Source of the DNA: Planctomonas sp. JC2975 | GTDB lineage: Bacteria; Actinomycetota; Actinomycetes; Actinomycetales; Microbacteriaceae | Length of the DNA: 64,000 nucleotides | Direction: 5' to 3' | NCBI RefSeq assembly: GCF_012985205.1 | Contig: NZ_JABEKS010000001.1 | Location: 868,001 to 932,000, forward strand | Shown: positions 37,291 to 47,201 of the stretch, piece after piece | Numbering within the stretch: the stretch's first letter is position 1 | How the letters are laid out: each line of letters opens with the position of its first letter | Translations under genes and position numbers: made by a program | Notes under the pieces: generated by a model | Told to the model about the DNA's origin: nothing | The model's database searches: none | What the model saw: the letters and a program-made list of their open reading frames with translations, nothing else

Positions 37291-38252
37291 GAGCGTGCGC
37301 CCCCGTCTCCGTGACCGGCCGAAGCCTCGGTGCCGACGGGTCGGCTGTAGACCTTCGCCCAGTCCTCTTTGATGCTGACCATGGCGAGCCCGAGCTCGGC
37401 GGCCGCCGCCAGCGCTTTCTCCGCACCCGTGTCGTATGCCGGATCGCCGCGGCCCGTGTCGTCGTCGTGATGCACGAGGAGTCCGAATCCCCGCGGGTTC
37501 GTGCGCACGTACGCCAGCATGTCGAGGTCGCCGTTCGAGTTGCCGGCGGCGAACAGAGGTCGACGGCCGATCCGCGACCACAGACGGACCGGCTTCTCCG
37601 GACCGTCGTTGAAGAAGTCGAAGGACGGCGCGTACAGCACCTCGCCGTCCTTGTACTCCAGCCCGACGGCGGAGCCGATCACCCGTTCGAACGGAACCCC
37701 GTAGAAATCCTGCGTGATCGGACGCATGAAGTCGCGGTCTCCGGCCGACGCGATGTAGCACGTGAATCCGTGCTCTGCCAGGTAAGCCAGCAGCTCGACC
37801 ATCGGCGCGAACACGACGTCCCGATACGGCCTGTTCAGCGTCGGATGCCTGGCGGTGCGGAAGAAGTCCGCGACCGACTCGGCGTAGTCCTCGACGTTCA
37901 TGCCCGCGGTGTTGCCGACGAGCGCACGGATCATCACCTTGAGGTCCGAGTCGTCACCTGCGTAGTTCTTGTCGATCGCGCCTGCCAGCCAGGAGAGATC
38001 CCCGGAGACCACGGCCTTGTACGGCTGGGTGTCCGCAAGCTCCGGCTTCGCCTCAGCGATCGCCGTCCACTGCTCGACGATGTAATGGATCTCCGTCTGC
38101 ATCGGCTTCTCGGTCCACAGCGTGCCGTCGTTGTCGAAGACCGCGACTCTGTCTTCGACCGGCACCGGATGATCGCCCGACGTGACAGCCTCGACGAACT
38201 CCTCGATGCGCCTCTTCGTCGGGCCGTCGCGCCACGATGCCAAGTCGGCCAT
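37287..38252 (-). CDS. HAD superfamily phosphatase-like protein
   Basis: 321 residues. HAD motif I is VAVFDNDGTLWTEKPMQ (about residues 37-53), motif II lies in YIASAGDRDFM, and motif IV is FAAGNSNGDLDML. It resembles phosphoserine-phosphatase-like HAD proteins. It lies between the arylsulfatase (108-base gap) and the SulP transporter (overlapping), so it probably takes part in the same sulfate-related process, perhaps as a phosphatase or hydrolase for the desulfated product. The substrate is unknown. Confidence 0.8.
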   Translation of the reverse strand: MADLASWRDGPTKRRIEEFVEAVTSGDHPVPVEDRVAVFDNDGTLWTEKPMQTEIHYIVEQWTAIAEAKPELADTQPYKAVVSGDLSWLAGAIDKNYAGDDSDLKVMIRALVGNTAGMNVEDYAESVADFFRTARHPTLNRPYRDVVFAPMVELLAYLAEHGFTCYIASAGDRDFMRPITQDFYGVPFERVIGSAVGLEYKDGEVLYAPSFDFFNDGPEKPVRLWSRIGRRPLFAAGNSNGDLDMLAYVRTNPRGFGLLVHHDDDTGRGDPAYDTGAEKALAAAAELGLAMVSIKEDWAKVYSRPVGTEASAGHGDGGARS

Positions 38253-38360
38253 GACGTCCTCCTTCGTGTCGAACGGGCGAAGAGCCCGGATGTACTGAGG
38301 CGCCGCCCGCCCGGATCCCCCAGTGCGGACGGCGCCACGTCGGTCGTGCGTCGGCGTCCG

Positions 38361-40700
38361 TCAGTCGCGAGCCATCGCTGCCGCGAGGTGCGCCTCCAGG
38401 TCGACGTACGCGTCATCCGCGATGTCGAAGACGACCCGTTCGATCGCCCCTCCCGAGAAGTCGAACCCGTGGCCGTACAGGTCCGACACGGGGTCGGCGC
38501 TGTCGCGGCCGATCGTGAGCCCTTCGCCGCAGAGCGAGAAGTGGCCGAGCACGGTGCGGATCTGCTTCTCGCCCACCTGCTGGTCGTCGATGTACAGCTT
38601 CACTGGGCCTTTCGGCTCGCGGTACTGGCCGACGCCTTCCTTCACGAACTCCACGCCGATGATGTGCTTGCCTGAAGTCGGGACCGGCGCTGCGACGTGA
38701 TCCTCAGGCGGGATGCCGAGGAAGTTGTACACGTAGTACACCCGGCCGTCCTTCACGACCAGCGCATGCCCGCCGAACCGCGAGCCGTGTGCGAAGATCA
38801 CGCCCTGCGTGTCCGGCGTGAACTCGACCTCGGCGGCGATCTTGTACGAGCCGCCGTGCACGTTCGCGGCGCTCCGTTCGGGGATCTCGCTGGTGTCCGG
38901 ATAGTAGATGAACTGCCCGGATGGCGGGGCCGGCTGGTGGAACTCCATGCCGAGGAAGGTTTCATAGTCCTTCGGATTGCCGATGATCTGCAGGTCGTTG
39001 AGCGGCAGGACCTCGTTCCGCTTCGCCTCGGACAGCCAGAGCGCCTTCAGCTCCTCGACCTTCTCGGGATGTTGATCGGCCACGTCGTGCGCTTCCGACC
39101 GATCGACGTCCGTGTGGAACAGCTGCCACGTGTCGTGTTCGAAGCCGCTCATGCCGCTGACTGGCCCGTGCTCGGTGACCGCCTTCCAGCCGTCCTGCCA
39201 GATGCCGCGGTTGCCGAACATCTCGTAGTACTGCACGGGCTTCGTCGTTGCTGCGTCCGACGAGTCGAAGCTGTAGCGCATCGACACGCCGTCAAGCGGA
39301 CGCTGCTTCACGCCGTTGTACTCCTCAGGCATCTCCACCCCGCAGACGTCGAGGATCGTCGCGACGATGTCCGTCGAGTGGTGGTACTGGCTGCGGATCT
39401 CGCCACGAGCCTTGATGCCGGCCGGCCACGAGATGACGAGCGGGTCGCTGATGCCGCCCTGGTACACGTACCGCTTGAACATGCGGTACGGGGTCGAGAA
39501 CGCGGCGGCCCATCCGGTCGGATAGTGGTTGTAGGTCTCCGGCGAGCCGAGCTTGTCGACCATGAGCAGGTTCTGCGCCTCGTCGTCCGGGTAGCCGCCG
39601 AAGATCTTGCCCTCGTTGACGGATCCGTTCGGCGACCCCTCACCGGATGCCCCGTTGTCCGCAGCGTAGATGACCAGCGTGTTCTCGAGCTGGCCCGACT
39701 CCTCGAGATAGTCGATGATGCGGCCGACCTGTGCGTCGGTGTACTCGCTGAAGCCGGCGTACACCTCCGCCATCCGGCAGAACATCGCCTTCTCCTCGTC
39801 GTTCAGCTCCGCCCAGGGCCGCACCCGGTCCGTCTCGGTGAACGTGCCGTCCGGCATCGGGTTGAGGTCCGTGAGCTCCGTGCCCTCCGGCAGGATGCCG
39901 CGTTCGATCATGCGCGGGAGCACCCACTCGCGGTAGGCCTCGTACCCGTCGTCGAACGCGCCCCTGTACTTGTCGATGTACTCCTGGGGAGCGTGATGCG
40001 GCGCATGGTTCGCACCGGGGCAGAACCACAGGTACCAGGGGCGATCCGGCTCGGTCTGCTTGACGTCGCGGATCATCTTCAGCGCCTGGTCGGCGAGGTC
40101 CTTCGAGAGGTGGTAGCCGTCCTCGGGAAGGTACGGCTGGTCGATGTAGTGGTTGTCCTCCGCGAGCGACGGATACCAGTTGTTCGTCTCCCCGCCGATG
40201 AATCCGTAGAAGCGGTCGTAGCCCTGCGCAAGCGGCCAGTTCTTCTTGTTCGCCCCTGCCGTCCACTCGTCGATCGGGACATTGTGGTTCTTGCCGACCC
40301 AGAACGTCGACCATCCCGCGTCCCTGAGAACGTTCGCCATCGTCGCGTTGTGTGGCGGGATGTGCGAGTTGTAGCCAGGGAATCCGGTCGACGACTCCGA
40401 GATGGACGCGAATCCGTTCGCGTGGTGGTTGCGTCCGGTGAGGAACGTCGAGCGCGTCGGCGAGCACAGCGCCGTCGTGTGCCACTGCGCGTACGTGAGA
40501 CCGTTCTTCGCGAGACGGTCCATCGTCGGCATGTTGATGCGACCGCCGTACGGTGACCAGGCGGCCTGTCCGGTGTCGTCGTAGAGCACGACCAGGATGT
40601 TCGGCGATCCCTTGGGCGCCTGGTTCGACAGGAACGCCGGCCAATCCGCCTTGGAGTCCCGCACGTCGAGCTTGACGTCGCCCTTGAATTCCCGTGGCAT
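38361..40700 (-). CDS. Arylsulfatase, Cys-type formylglycine sulfatase
   Basis: Hydrolyses sulfate esters. The 779 residues are close to the mycobacterial AtsA size. The N-terminal metal site is ILVVLYDDTGQAAWSPYGG, and the modified residue lies in ALCSPTRSTFLTGRNHH (Cys about 79, motif CxPTR), which needs oxidation to formylglycine. The remaining metal and substrate region includes APHHAPQEYIDKY. The C-terminal third is a separate beta-rich domain. No signal peptide is visible, so it appears cytosolic. ATG 40700 was chosen of three close ATGs because GGGGAGG lies 6 bases before it. No maturase gene is in the window. Confidence 0.92.
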   Translation of the reverse strand: MPREFKGDVKLDVRDSKADWPAFLSNQAPKGSPNILVVLYDDTGQAAWSPYGGRINMPTMDRLAKNGLTYAQWHTTALCSPTRSTFLTGRNHHANGFASISESSTGFPGYNSHIPPHNATMANVLRDAGWSTFWVGKNHNVPIDEWTAGANKKNWPLAQGYDRFYGFIGGETNNWYPSLAEDNHYIDQPYLPEDGYHLSKDLADQALKMIRDVKQTEPDRPWYLWFCPGANHAPHHAPQEYIDKYRGAFDDGYEAYREWVLPRMIERGILPEGTELTDLNPMPDGTFTETDRVRPWAELNDEEKAMFCRMAEVYAGFSEYTDAQVGRIIDYLEESGQLENTLVIYAADNGASGEGSPNGSVNEGKIFGGYPDDEAQNLLMVDKLGSPETYNHYPTGWAAAFSTPYRMFKRYVYQGGISDPLVISWPAGIKARGEIRSQYHHSTDIVATILDVCGVEMPEEYNGVKQRPLDGVSMRYSFDSSDAATTKPVQYYEMFGNRGIWQDGWKAVTEHGPVSGMSGFEHDTWQLFHTDVDRSEAHDVADQHPEKVEELKALWLSEAKRNEVLPLNDLQIIGNPKDYETFLGMEFHQPAPPSGQFIYYPDTSEIPERSAANVHGGSYKIAAEVEFTPDTQGVIFAHGSRFGGHALVVKDGRVYYVYNFLGIPPEDHVAAPVPTSGKHIIGVEFVKEGVGQYREPKGPVKLYIDDQQVGEKQIRTVLGHFSLCGEGLTIGRDSADPVSDLYGHGFDFSGGAIERVVFDIADDAYVDLEAHLAAAMARD

Positions 40701-40851
40701 CCGCATCCTCCCCATTGCCTGGATCGCTTGGTGTCGCGACGCAGTCGAAGCCCCCATCGCACGATCAACGTTATGAGCGGATGCCCGGCGGCCGGGTGGT
40801 CGTCGACCCATTCACCCGATTGGTGCGACGACACGCGCGACGCACCAGGGG

Positions 40852-41928
40852 TCATCCGGATGCACGCTGCCGGTCGCCCGTGATCCAGCGCGACCAGCGG
40901 GCATCCGGATCGATCTCCACGATGAGAGTGCGCGTCAGCAGCGTCATCGGGATCGCCAGGATGGCGCCGACGGGACCGAGCACGACGGTCCAGAACAACA
41001 CGGAGAAGAAGGTCAGCGTGAGCCCGAGCGACACGGTGCTGGAGACGAATCGCGGCTGCACGAGCTCCTGCAGCACGACATTGATGACGCAGTACGCCAC
41101 GACCACGGCGAGCGCCTGCGGCCATCCCCCGGTGACGAGGGCGAGCACCGTCGGCGGAATCATGCCGATGACGAAGCCGATGTTCGGCACGTAATTGGTG
41201 ACGAAGGCGAGCACGATCCAGATCGGAACACCCGGAACGTGAAGAGCCCAGAGCACGACGCCGTCGAGCAAGGCGACGATGGCGCCGAAGATCGAGTTCA
41301 CCACGAAGTAGGCCCGAACCCCGTGCGCCCACCTCCCGAGTGCGTCGAGCAGCGCACCGTGCCAGTCCCCGAACTCGTCTCGCAGTTCTTCGATCCGGGA
41401 CCCGTCGCCCGCCATGAAGATGATGTAGGCGAGCACGAAGAAGAATGCGAGTGCGGCGGAGAACACGGCGTGAGCGATCGCGCCGGCGGCCGAAGCGAGC
41501 GTCTTCGGATCGACGGCCGATGCGATACCCGCCGTCGTGTCGGTGTCGACGCCGACCGATTTGAGGAACGACTCCAACGAGCCGGTCGCGGACGCGAGAG
41601 CGGCACTCTGGTCGGCGACCAGATGGCCGAATTGCACGGCCGCGAAGACGATCAGGCCACCGATGACGCCCAGTACGGCGTAGGCAAGGGCGATCACGGC
41701 CGTCGTGCCCACCCAGCGCGGAGCACCCGCGCGATCGAGGCGGCGCCGCACGGGATGCACCGTCACCACGACGATCAGTGCGGTGAGGGCGGGGGCGAGC
41801 AGGTCGCGTCCGAGCCAGAGGCACACGATCGCGACACCGAATGCCGCCAGCACGATCACGAGGCGGGCTCCTGAGCCGAAGCCGCCGTGTGCAGGATGCG
41901 AGGCGGTGTCGTCGACCGGGTCAGCCAT
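40852..41928 (-). CDS. AI-2E family (YdiK/TqsA-like) membrane permease, copy A
   Basis: 358 residues with the family plan: two N-terminal helix pairs, a long periplasmic-type helical stretch (about 85-155), and C-terminal helices with VTNYVPNIGFVIGMIPPTVLAL and TLTFFSVLFWTVVLGPVGAILAIP as diagnostic segments. Members export signals, ions or small metabolites; the substrate is unknown. It overlaps the end of copy B by 8 bases. Confidence 0.85.
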   Translation of the reverse strand: MADPVDDTASHPAHGGFGSGARLVIVLAAFGVAIVCLWLGRDLLAPALTALIVVVTVHPVRRRLDRAGAPRWVGTTAVIALAYAVLGVIGGLIVFAAVQFGHLVADQSAALASATGSLESFLKSVGVDTDTTAGIASAVDPKTLASAAGAIAHAVFSAALAFFFVLAYIIFMAGDGSRIEELRDEFGDWHGALLDALGRWAHGVRAYFVVNSIFGAIVALLDGVVLWALHVPGVPIWIVLAFVTNYVPNIGFVIGMIPPTVLALVTGGWPQALAVVVAYCVINVVLQELVQPRFVSSTVSLGLTLTFFSVLFWTVVLGPVGAILAIPMTLLTRTLIVEIDPDARWSRWITGDRQRASG

Positions 41929-43141
41929 CCCTGGTGCCCTCGGGCGCGGGTGGCGTCGGCGCCGTGCCTCGCTTGGCCGCCTTGGCCGCCTGCCTGGTGC
42001 GCTTCAGCGCTGCCGTCTCCTCGGCGATGTAGGGCTGCGTGTCGCGGAGGTCGCCGATCAGGGGCCGCCACCAGCGTGCCCGGGGGTCGGAGTCGATGAG
42101 GATGGTGCGAACCAGGAGTGTGAGCGGCACCGCCAGGATCGCGCCGATCGGGCCGATCACGACGGCCCAGAAGAGCACGGAGACGAAGGTGATCGTCTGG
42201 CTCAGCGCGACCGCGTTGCCGACGACGCGTGGTTGGATGATCGACTGAACGACGGAGTTGACCACGCCGTACACGACGAGGATCGCGACGAACACCCCCC
42301 AGCCGCCCGTGAGCAGGCCGAAGACCAGCGGCGGGATGATCGCGATGAAGTACCCGATGTTCGGGATGAAGCTGCACAGGAACGAGAGCAGTCCCCAGAG
42401 GAGGGCGCCCGGCACCTGCAGGATCACGAGCGCTGCCCAGTTCAGCAGTCCCTGGACGATGCCGAGTCCGGTCGTTGCGACCATGTATTTGCGCACGCCG
42501 CCGGCGAACTGGGACATCGCCGCCACCAGGTGGGGACGACGCAACGCGACCTGCTTCGAGATGGCGGACAGCGCACTGGCGTCGACGGCCATGAGGATGA
42601 GGCAGGTGAGGATGACGACGAGCCCGAACGTGATGTTCGCCACGCTGCCGAGGATCCCGCCGACCGCTCCGATCAGCCTGCCCGGATCGAAGCCTGCGGT
42701 CACCGCCTGCACCTGGGACTGATCGAATCCCACCGACTTGAGCCAGGATCCGATGGCCTTGCCGATCTCCTCGATCTGCGGCGCAAACTGCGGCAGAAGG
42801 GTGGCGAACTGGGCGAGGGCGACGATGAGCGCCGTGACGAATGCGGCGAGCAGCACGAACACGGCGGCGATCACCGAGCCGGTCGCGAGACCACGGTTCA
42901 CGCCATGCCTCTCCAGCGCACGGCGGAGCGGATGCACGCACACCGTGAGGACCAGCGCGAGCAGTACAGGGGCGAGGAATCCGCGCAACCAGTACATGCC
43001 GACGGCAGTGACGACACCGCCCGCGAGACCGAGCAGGATGGCGTCGGCACGCGGGAGCGTCGGTGCCGTCGGCAAATCCTGGTCCTCGACGATGGGCTCC
43101 GTACTGGCGGTCTCCGTCTTGCGCTTACGCCACCACGACAT
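41921..43141 (-). CDS. AI-2E family membrane permease, copy B
   Basis: A 406-residue paralogue of the next gene, with the same helices (SFIPNIGYFIAIIPPLVFGL, ITFVSVLFWAVVIGPIGAIL) and extra cytosolic tails at both ends. The C-terminal tail is rich in Ala, Lys and Pro. ATG 43141 follows GGAGGGGG. The pair forms a two-gene operon upstream of the arylsulfatase cluster, 151 bases away, so co-transcription with it is possible but not shown. Confidence 0.85.
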   Translation of the reverse strand: MSWWRKRKTETASTEPIVEDQDLPTAPTLPRADAILLGLAGGVVTAVGMYWLRGFLAPVLLALVLTVCVHPLRRALERHGVNRGLATGSVIAAVFVLLAAFVTALIVALAQFATLLPQFAPQIEEIGKAIGSWLKSVGFDQSQVQAVTAGFDPGRLIGAVGGILGSVANITFGLVVILTCLILMAVDASALSAISKQVALRRPHLVAAMSQFAGGVRKYMVATTGLGIVQGLLNWAALVILQVPGALLWGLLSFLCSFIPNIGYFIAIIPPLVFGLLTGGWGVFVAILVVYGVVNSVVQSIIQPRVVGNAVALSQTITFVSVLFWAVVIGPIGAILAVPLTLLVRTILIDSDPRARWWRPLIGDLRDTQPYIAEETAALKRTRQAAKAAKRGTAPTPPAPEGTRDG

Positions 43142-43284
43142 CGCGCCCCCTCCGTCGGTGCACAAACTAACGACTGCGCCTGCGGTCCCGAGCCCCGCAC
43201 GGGTCTATCACCCGAAACGGAGGACCGTGCATGCTGTGTGCGCGATTAGGGTCTACTGGGTCGGACCGCCGATCGGAGGCTGCA

Positions 43285-43956
43285 ATGGGACCCGTCATCG
43301 GAACCACACTGCCCCTCGCGATCGGCATCGCGATCAGCCCGGTTCCGATGATCGCCGCCATCCTCCTGCTGCTCTCCCCCAGGGCGAAGAGCACGGGAGT
43401 CGGCTTCCTGCTGGGCTGGGTGGTGGGCATCACTGTCGCGGTGATCGTGTTCACCGCGCTGTCGTCGATCCTTCCGGCGAGCGACCCGGACGCGACGCAT
43501 CCGATCGTCGGCGTGATCGACATCGTGCTCGGCGCGCTGCTTTTCCTGATCGGGATCCGCCAGTGGCGCAGTCGCCCGAAGCCTGGTGAGGAGCCGCAGC
43601 TCCCCGCATGGATGAAGGCGATCGACACCATGACGGCGATGCGCGGATTCGTGCTCGGCATCCTGCTGTCGGCCGTCAACCCGAAAAACCTGCTGCTCGC
43701 GGTGAGCGCAGGTCTCGCCATCGGCTCGTCCGGCATCGCTGTGTGGCAGATGGTCATCGTGATCGTGGTGTTCGTGCTGATCGCGGCGTGCTCGATCCTC
43801 ATCCCGGTGATCGCCTACCTCGTGGCGTCCAAGCAGATGAGCGGTCCCCTCGACACCCTGCGCGGCTGGCTCACCGACAACAACGCCACGATCATGGCCG
43901 TGCTGATGTTCGTGATCGGCGTCGTGGTCATCGGCAAGGGCATCGGCCAGTTCTGA
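43285..43956 (+). CDS. GAP family (Sap-like) polytopic membrane protein
   Basis: 223 residues with six predicted helices. The start IGTTLPLAIGIAISPVPMIA and the segment GILLSAVNPKNLLLAVSAG are typical of the GAP/Sap (sulfolipid-addressing protein) family, distantly related to LysE exporters. A role in moving a lipid or small molecule outward is inferred from the family. ATG 43285 follows CGGAGG by 5 bases. Confidence 0.8.
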   Translation: MGPVIGTTLPLAIGIAISPVPMIAAILLLLSPRAKSTGVGFLLGWVVGITVAVIVFTALSSILPASDPDATHPIVGVIDIVLGALLFLIGIRQWRSRPKPGEEPQLPAWMKAIDTMTAMRGFVLGILLSAVNPKNLLLAVSAGLAIGSSGIAVWQMVIVIVVFVLIAACSILIPVIAYLVASKQMSGPLDTLRGWLTDNNATIMAVLMFVIGVVVIGKGIGQF

Positions 43957-44009
43957 CCGGCAGCGGCGACTGACTGGCGAATCGAACGCGCCGCACGAAC
44001 GGACAGCAC

Positions 44010-44210
44010 TCAGTTGTCCTGACGCACCTCGAGGATCTCCAGGCCCATGTCGGCGATGCGTGCCAGCAGCCCGTGGAGTTCGGTCTGGTCGCGCAGGGTG
44101 CCGACGAGGATGGTCGTCGAAGGCGCGATCTGCACCGCTTCCATCTCGGGGAACGCGGCAGCCAGACGCTCGGAGAACGGATAGGGAAGGCGGATCTCGT
44201 AACGCTTCAT
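44010..44210 (-). CDS. Small conserved-looking protein of unknown function
   Basis: 66 residues: MKRYEIRLPYPFSERLAAAF at the start and LLARIADMGLEILEVRQDN at the end. The alternation of strands and one helix suggests a small ferredoxin- or ACT-like alpha/beta fold, but no family is named. The start ATG 44210 follows a GGAAGGT-type site. It is monocistronic, convergent with the GAP-family gene. Confidence 0.6.
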   Translation of the reverse strand: MKRYEIRLPYPFSERLAAAFPEMEAVQIAPSTTILVGTLRDQTELHGLLARIADMGLEILEVRQDN

Positions 44211-44441
44211 TCCGCACCTTCCTTCGGCCGCATCTCAAGGTTCGTACCGGCAGGCGTCGCACGCGTCACCTACCGCGGGTGATTCGATCCGAGCCTCGCC
44301 TGACCTCGTGGCGAGCACCGGATCCGAAGGGGTTCGCGGCCCCGTTCTCGGCATCCGTGCGAGTCGTCTTCGCGCTCGCACGACGCATCGAGGTCGGCCG
44401 CGGGCGCCACCGCCACCGACCGCAGAACTGAGCCCGACGGC

Positions 44442-47012
44442 CTAGATCAACCCCAGCCGCTGGGCGGTCGCGACCGCCTCACTACGGTCGGAGACACCGA
44501 GCTTCTGATAGATGTTCCGAAGGTGCGTCTTGACGGTGTTGACGCTCAGCGAGTGCCGCTGGGCGATCTCGGCGACCGACTGGTGAACGGGCAGCTCGAA
44601 GAGGATGTCCCGTTCCTTCGCGGTGAGCGACTCGATCACGAGGGCGTCCGCATTCGCGTTGCGCGTGCTCGAGGGCGCGCGGGCGACGATCCTCCTGGCA
44701 TCGTCCTCGAGGTGCCCGAATCGTCCAAGGCGCCGCGAGACGAGACCGACGCCATCGACCGCTGGGGCGAGGAACGGGCGCTCAAGGCGGTAGCGCACCG
44801 CCAGCTCGACGGCTCGAACGGTCAGCGCATCCGCCTCTGCACTGCGTCCGTTCTCCTCCGCCGACCGAGCGAGCAGCAGGACCGCCGTGATGAACGATGC
44901 AGGATGCCAGGCCTTCTCCTCCGACGTGGCGACCTCCAGCTGACGAGCGGCCGGCTCCGTGTTGCGCAGCGGCGAGCTGAGGACGAATCTCACGATCGCG
45001 GCCTCGAGGCTGTTCGGTCCGAGTACGGAGACGACGAGCTCTGCGGTCTCGCGCGCCCGTGACCGACCGTCCAGACCGAGCCGAGCCGACACCATCCGCG
45101 GTGCCACCAGCGCGAGCGTTCGCGGCACATATACGCCGGTCTCGCGCATCAGCCGTTCGATGTCATCGAGCGCTCGGCGCGGGTTCTGGGTCGTGTCGAG
45201 CGCCGGCAGCAGTTCGAGCACGCGCGCCGTCGTGCTCAGCTCCGGGTCGAGACCGAGCGGGTCGGATGCCATCACGTCGTGCAGCGAGAGCGGGTCGCCC
45301 TCCAGGCAGCGCAGGTAGCGACGGGTGGCCGCAACCACCTCGACGCGGCGCCGGACCCTGTCGCGTGGTGCCGCGGTGAAGCGGTCGGCCGCCTGCACGA
45401 GTCGATCCTCCAGCACCACGGCTTCGTCCCAGCGCCCCAGGTCGCTCAGGATGCCGATCGACAACTCGCTCGCCACGAGGAACAGCCAGTCGAGTCCCGC
45501 GCGGTGCGCCGAGACTCGAACGTCGCGCATCACGGCATGGGCTCTGCCCGTCTCGCCGATACGCGCCAGGAGCCATCCCTCTGCTGTCGCGCACAAGAGA
45601 TCGAGACCGAGGTTCGCGCCCCGCTGTTCGACGGCGACGGCGTCCGACAGGCGGGATGCTCCGGCGAACGACCGCCGGTCCCTCACCTCCACGAAGCACC
45701 GCACCGCGTCGAGCGCGACGATCCACGCGTCAGCTGACGCCGCGGGAGCCGCCGTGGCGACCGCTCGATCGGCGAGCGACACCAGGTGGTGCGCGCGGCG
45801 CGGATCCGCGAAGGTGGGCGCATCCAAGAGCAGTCGGAGCACGAGAGCGACGAGCGGCTCGCTGTCCTCCCGCGTGTAACGCGCCAGCGCCGTCGCGATC
45901 AGCCTGCTGCGACCCTCGAGCGCCAGCTCGAGTCCGACCCGCGCAAGCACATCCGTGAGCACAGCGAGGTCGGCGGATTCCACCGCCTGCTGCACCGCGT
46001 CGGCCGGCCGCTCGTGCGCCGCGAACCAGTCAGCAGCCGTCGCGTGCGCGCGGGAGGCGGCCTGCCGGCTGATCCGTCGTGCTTCGGCACCGAGGAACGC
46101 CAGCAGCACCGGATGGAACCTGAAGCCCTGAGCATCCTCGGTCAGCAGTGCATTCGTCGCAGCAACACGATGGAGCACGGCGCCCACGTCGGCGGATCCG
46201 GAAAGCTGGGCGGCCAGATCGGAGGGCACAAAGGCACTCACGGCGACGGAAGTGAGCACACGGCGCGTCTCCTCGTCGAAGCCGGCGAGCACCTCTGACA
46301 TCAGGAAATCTGCGACGGCACCGTCGTCGCCGCTGAACTCGCCGACGGATGCATTCGGATCGGCGCTTCTGGTGAGCCACGGCATGGCCAGCGTGATCGC
46401 GGTCGCCCACCCGCCCGTCCGTGCCGCGAGCGCCGCGGCGACCTCCGGCGCAAGATCGATGCCGTGCCGAGCCGCCAGCATCAGCACGTCGTCGCGAGTG
46501 AAGGCGAGATCCTCGGTGCGTACTTCGAGAAGCCGACCCGACGCTTGAAGGAACGCCAGGCCCGCCACCGGCTGATAGCGGCCGGCCACGACGACGCGCA
46601 CGGTCTGCGATTCGTCTTCGAGGAGTGCGGAGAGTGCAGCCTTCGCGCGGGCGGACGACAGCGAGTGCGCGTCGTCCACGAAGAGCACGATCGGATGCCC
46701 GGCGGCGCGCACCTCGGACACCACGTCGGCGAGCGCGATGCCGTGCACCCAGCGCACCGTCTCGCCACGATCCTGGAGGATGCGCGCCCAGCGTGCCATC
46801 AGCACGCTCTTGCCTGCGCCGGCCGCCGCCCAGAGCGCGATGGCGGTGCGGGTGCCTCGAGCCAACTGTTCGATCGGCTCGTCCAGCCGAGCCCTGGAGA
46901 TTTCGAAGACCGCCTCCCCCGGAACGGCGGATCGCTCCATCAGCGCGTCTCGGCCACGCTTGGCCTGGCCCGCGGCCTCGGACCGCGCAGATCGTGATCT
47001 CACTGTTGACAT
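44442..47012 (-). CDS. LAL-type LuxR family ATP-binding transcriptional regulator
   Basis: An 856-residue MalT/LAL-like STAND regulator. The N-terminal ATPase has Walker A AAAGAGKSVLMARW (about 60-73) and Walker B VLFVDDAHSLSSARAK (about 110). A long helical TPR-like sensor region follows. The C-terminal LuxR helix-turn-helix has LTAKERDILFELPVHQSVAE and LSVNTVKTHLRNIYQKLGV. ATG 47012 is preceded by a GGGGGGAA site. The likely target is the divergent pair of SHOCT membrane proteins, 189 bases away. The inducer is unknown. Confidence 0.9.
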   Translation of the reverse strand: MSTVRSRSARSEAAGQAKRGRDALMERSAVPGEAVFEISRARLDEPIEQLARGTRTAIALWAAAGAGKSVLMARWARILQDRGETVRWVHGIALADVVSEVRAAGHPIVLFVDDAHSLSSARAKAALSALLEDESQTVRVVVAGRYQPVAGLAFLQASGRLLEVRTEDLAFTRDDVLMLAARHGIDLAPEVAAALAARTGGWATAITLAMPWLTRSADPNASVGEFSGDDGAVADFLMSEVLAGFDEETRRVLTSVAVSAFVPSDLAAQLSGSADVGAVLHRVAATNALLTEDAQGFRFHPVLLAFLGAEARRISRQAASRAHATAADWFAAHERPADAVQQAVESADLAVLTDVLARVGLELALEGRSRLIATALARYTREDSEPLVALVLRLLLDAPTFADPRRAHHLVSLADRAVATAAPAASADAWIVALDAVRCFVEVRDRRSFAGASRLSDAVAVEQRGANLGLDLLCATAEGWLLARIGETGRAHAVMRDVRVSAHRAGLDWLFLVASELSIGILSDLGRWDEAVVLEDRLVQAADRFTAAPRDRVRRRVEVVAATRRYLRCLEGDPLSLHDVMASDPLGLDPELSTTARVLELLPALDTTQNPRRALDDIERLMRETGVYVPRTLALVAPRMVSARLGLDGRSRARETAELVVSVLGPNSLEAAIVRFVLSSPLRNTEPAARQLEVATSEEKAWHPASFITAVLLLARSAEENGRSAEADALTVRAVELAVRYRLERPFLAPAVDGVGLVSRRLGRFGHLEDDARRIVARAPSSTRNANADALVIESLTAKERDILFELPVHQSVAEIAQRHSLSVNTVKTHLRNIYQKLGVSDRSEAVATAQRLGLI

Positions 47013-47201
47013 GCGATTCCCCCCGGAGCATGAACAAAACAACCCTATCCGGGCGGAGAGCGGATTCGCATGTCGTTGCGGTTACGACATCACCCGGACT
47101 GGGTGTGCCTCCCGCGGAATCCCGGGCCTAGCTTGGGGGCGATCGCAAGCCTCGCGATCGAATCCGTGCCGCGCCGACGGCGCACGAGGGGAGGAACCCG
47201 A

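Noticed and set aside
35483-37426. 647-codon frame overlapping the SulP gene
   Set aside because: Arg/Gly-rich out-of-frame reading. The SulP and HAD frames are clearly the coding ones.
37291-37761. Upstream extension of the SulP frame
   Set aside because: It is low-complexity Arg-rich and overlaps the HAD gene. GTG 37290 with a GTGA overlap is the natural start.
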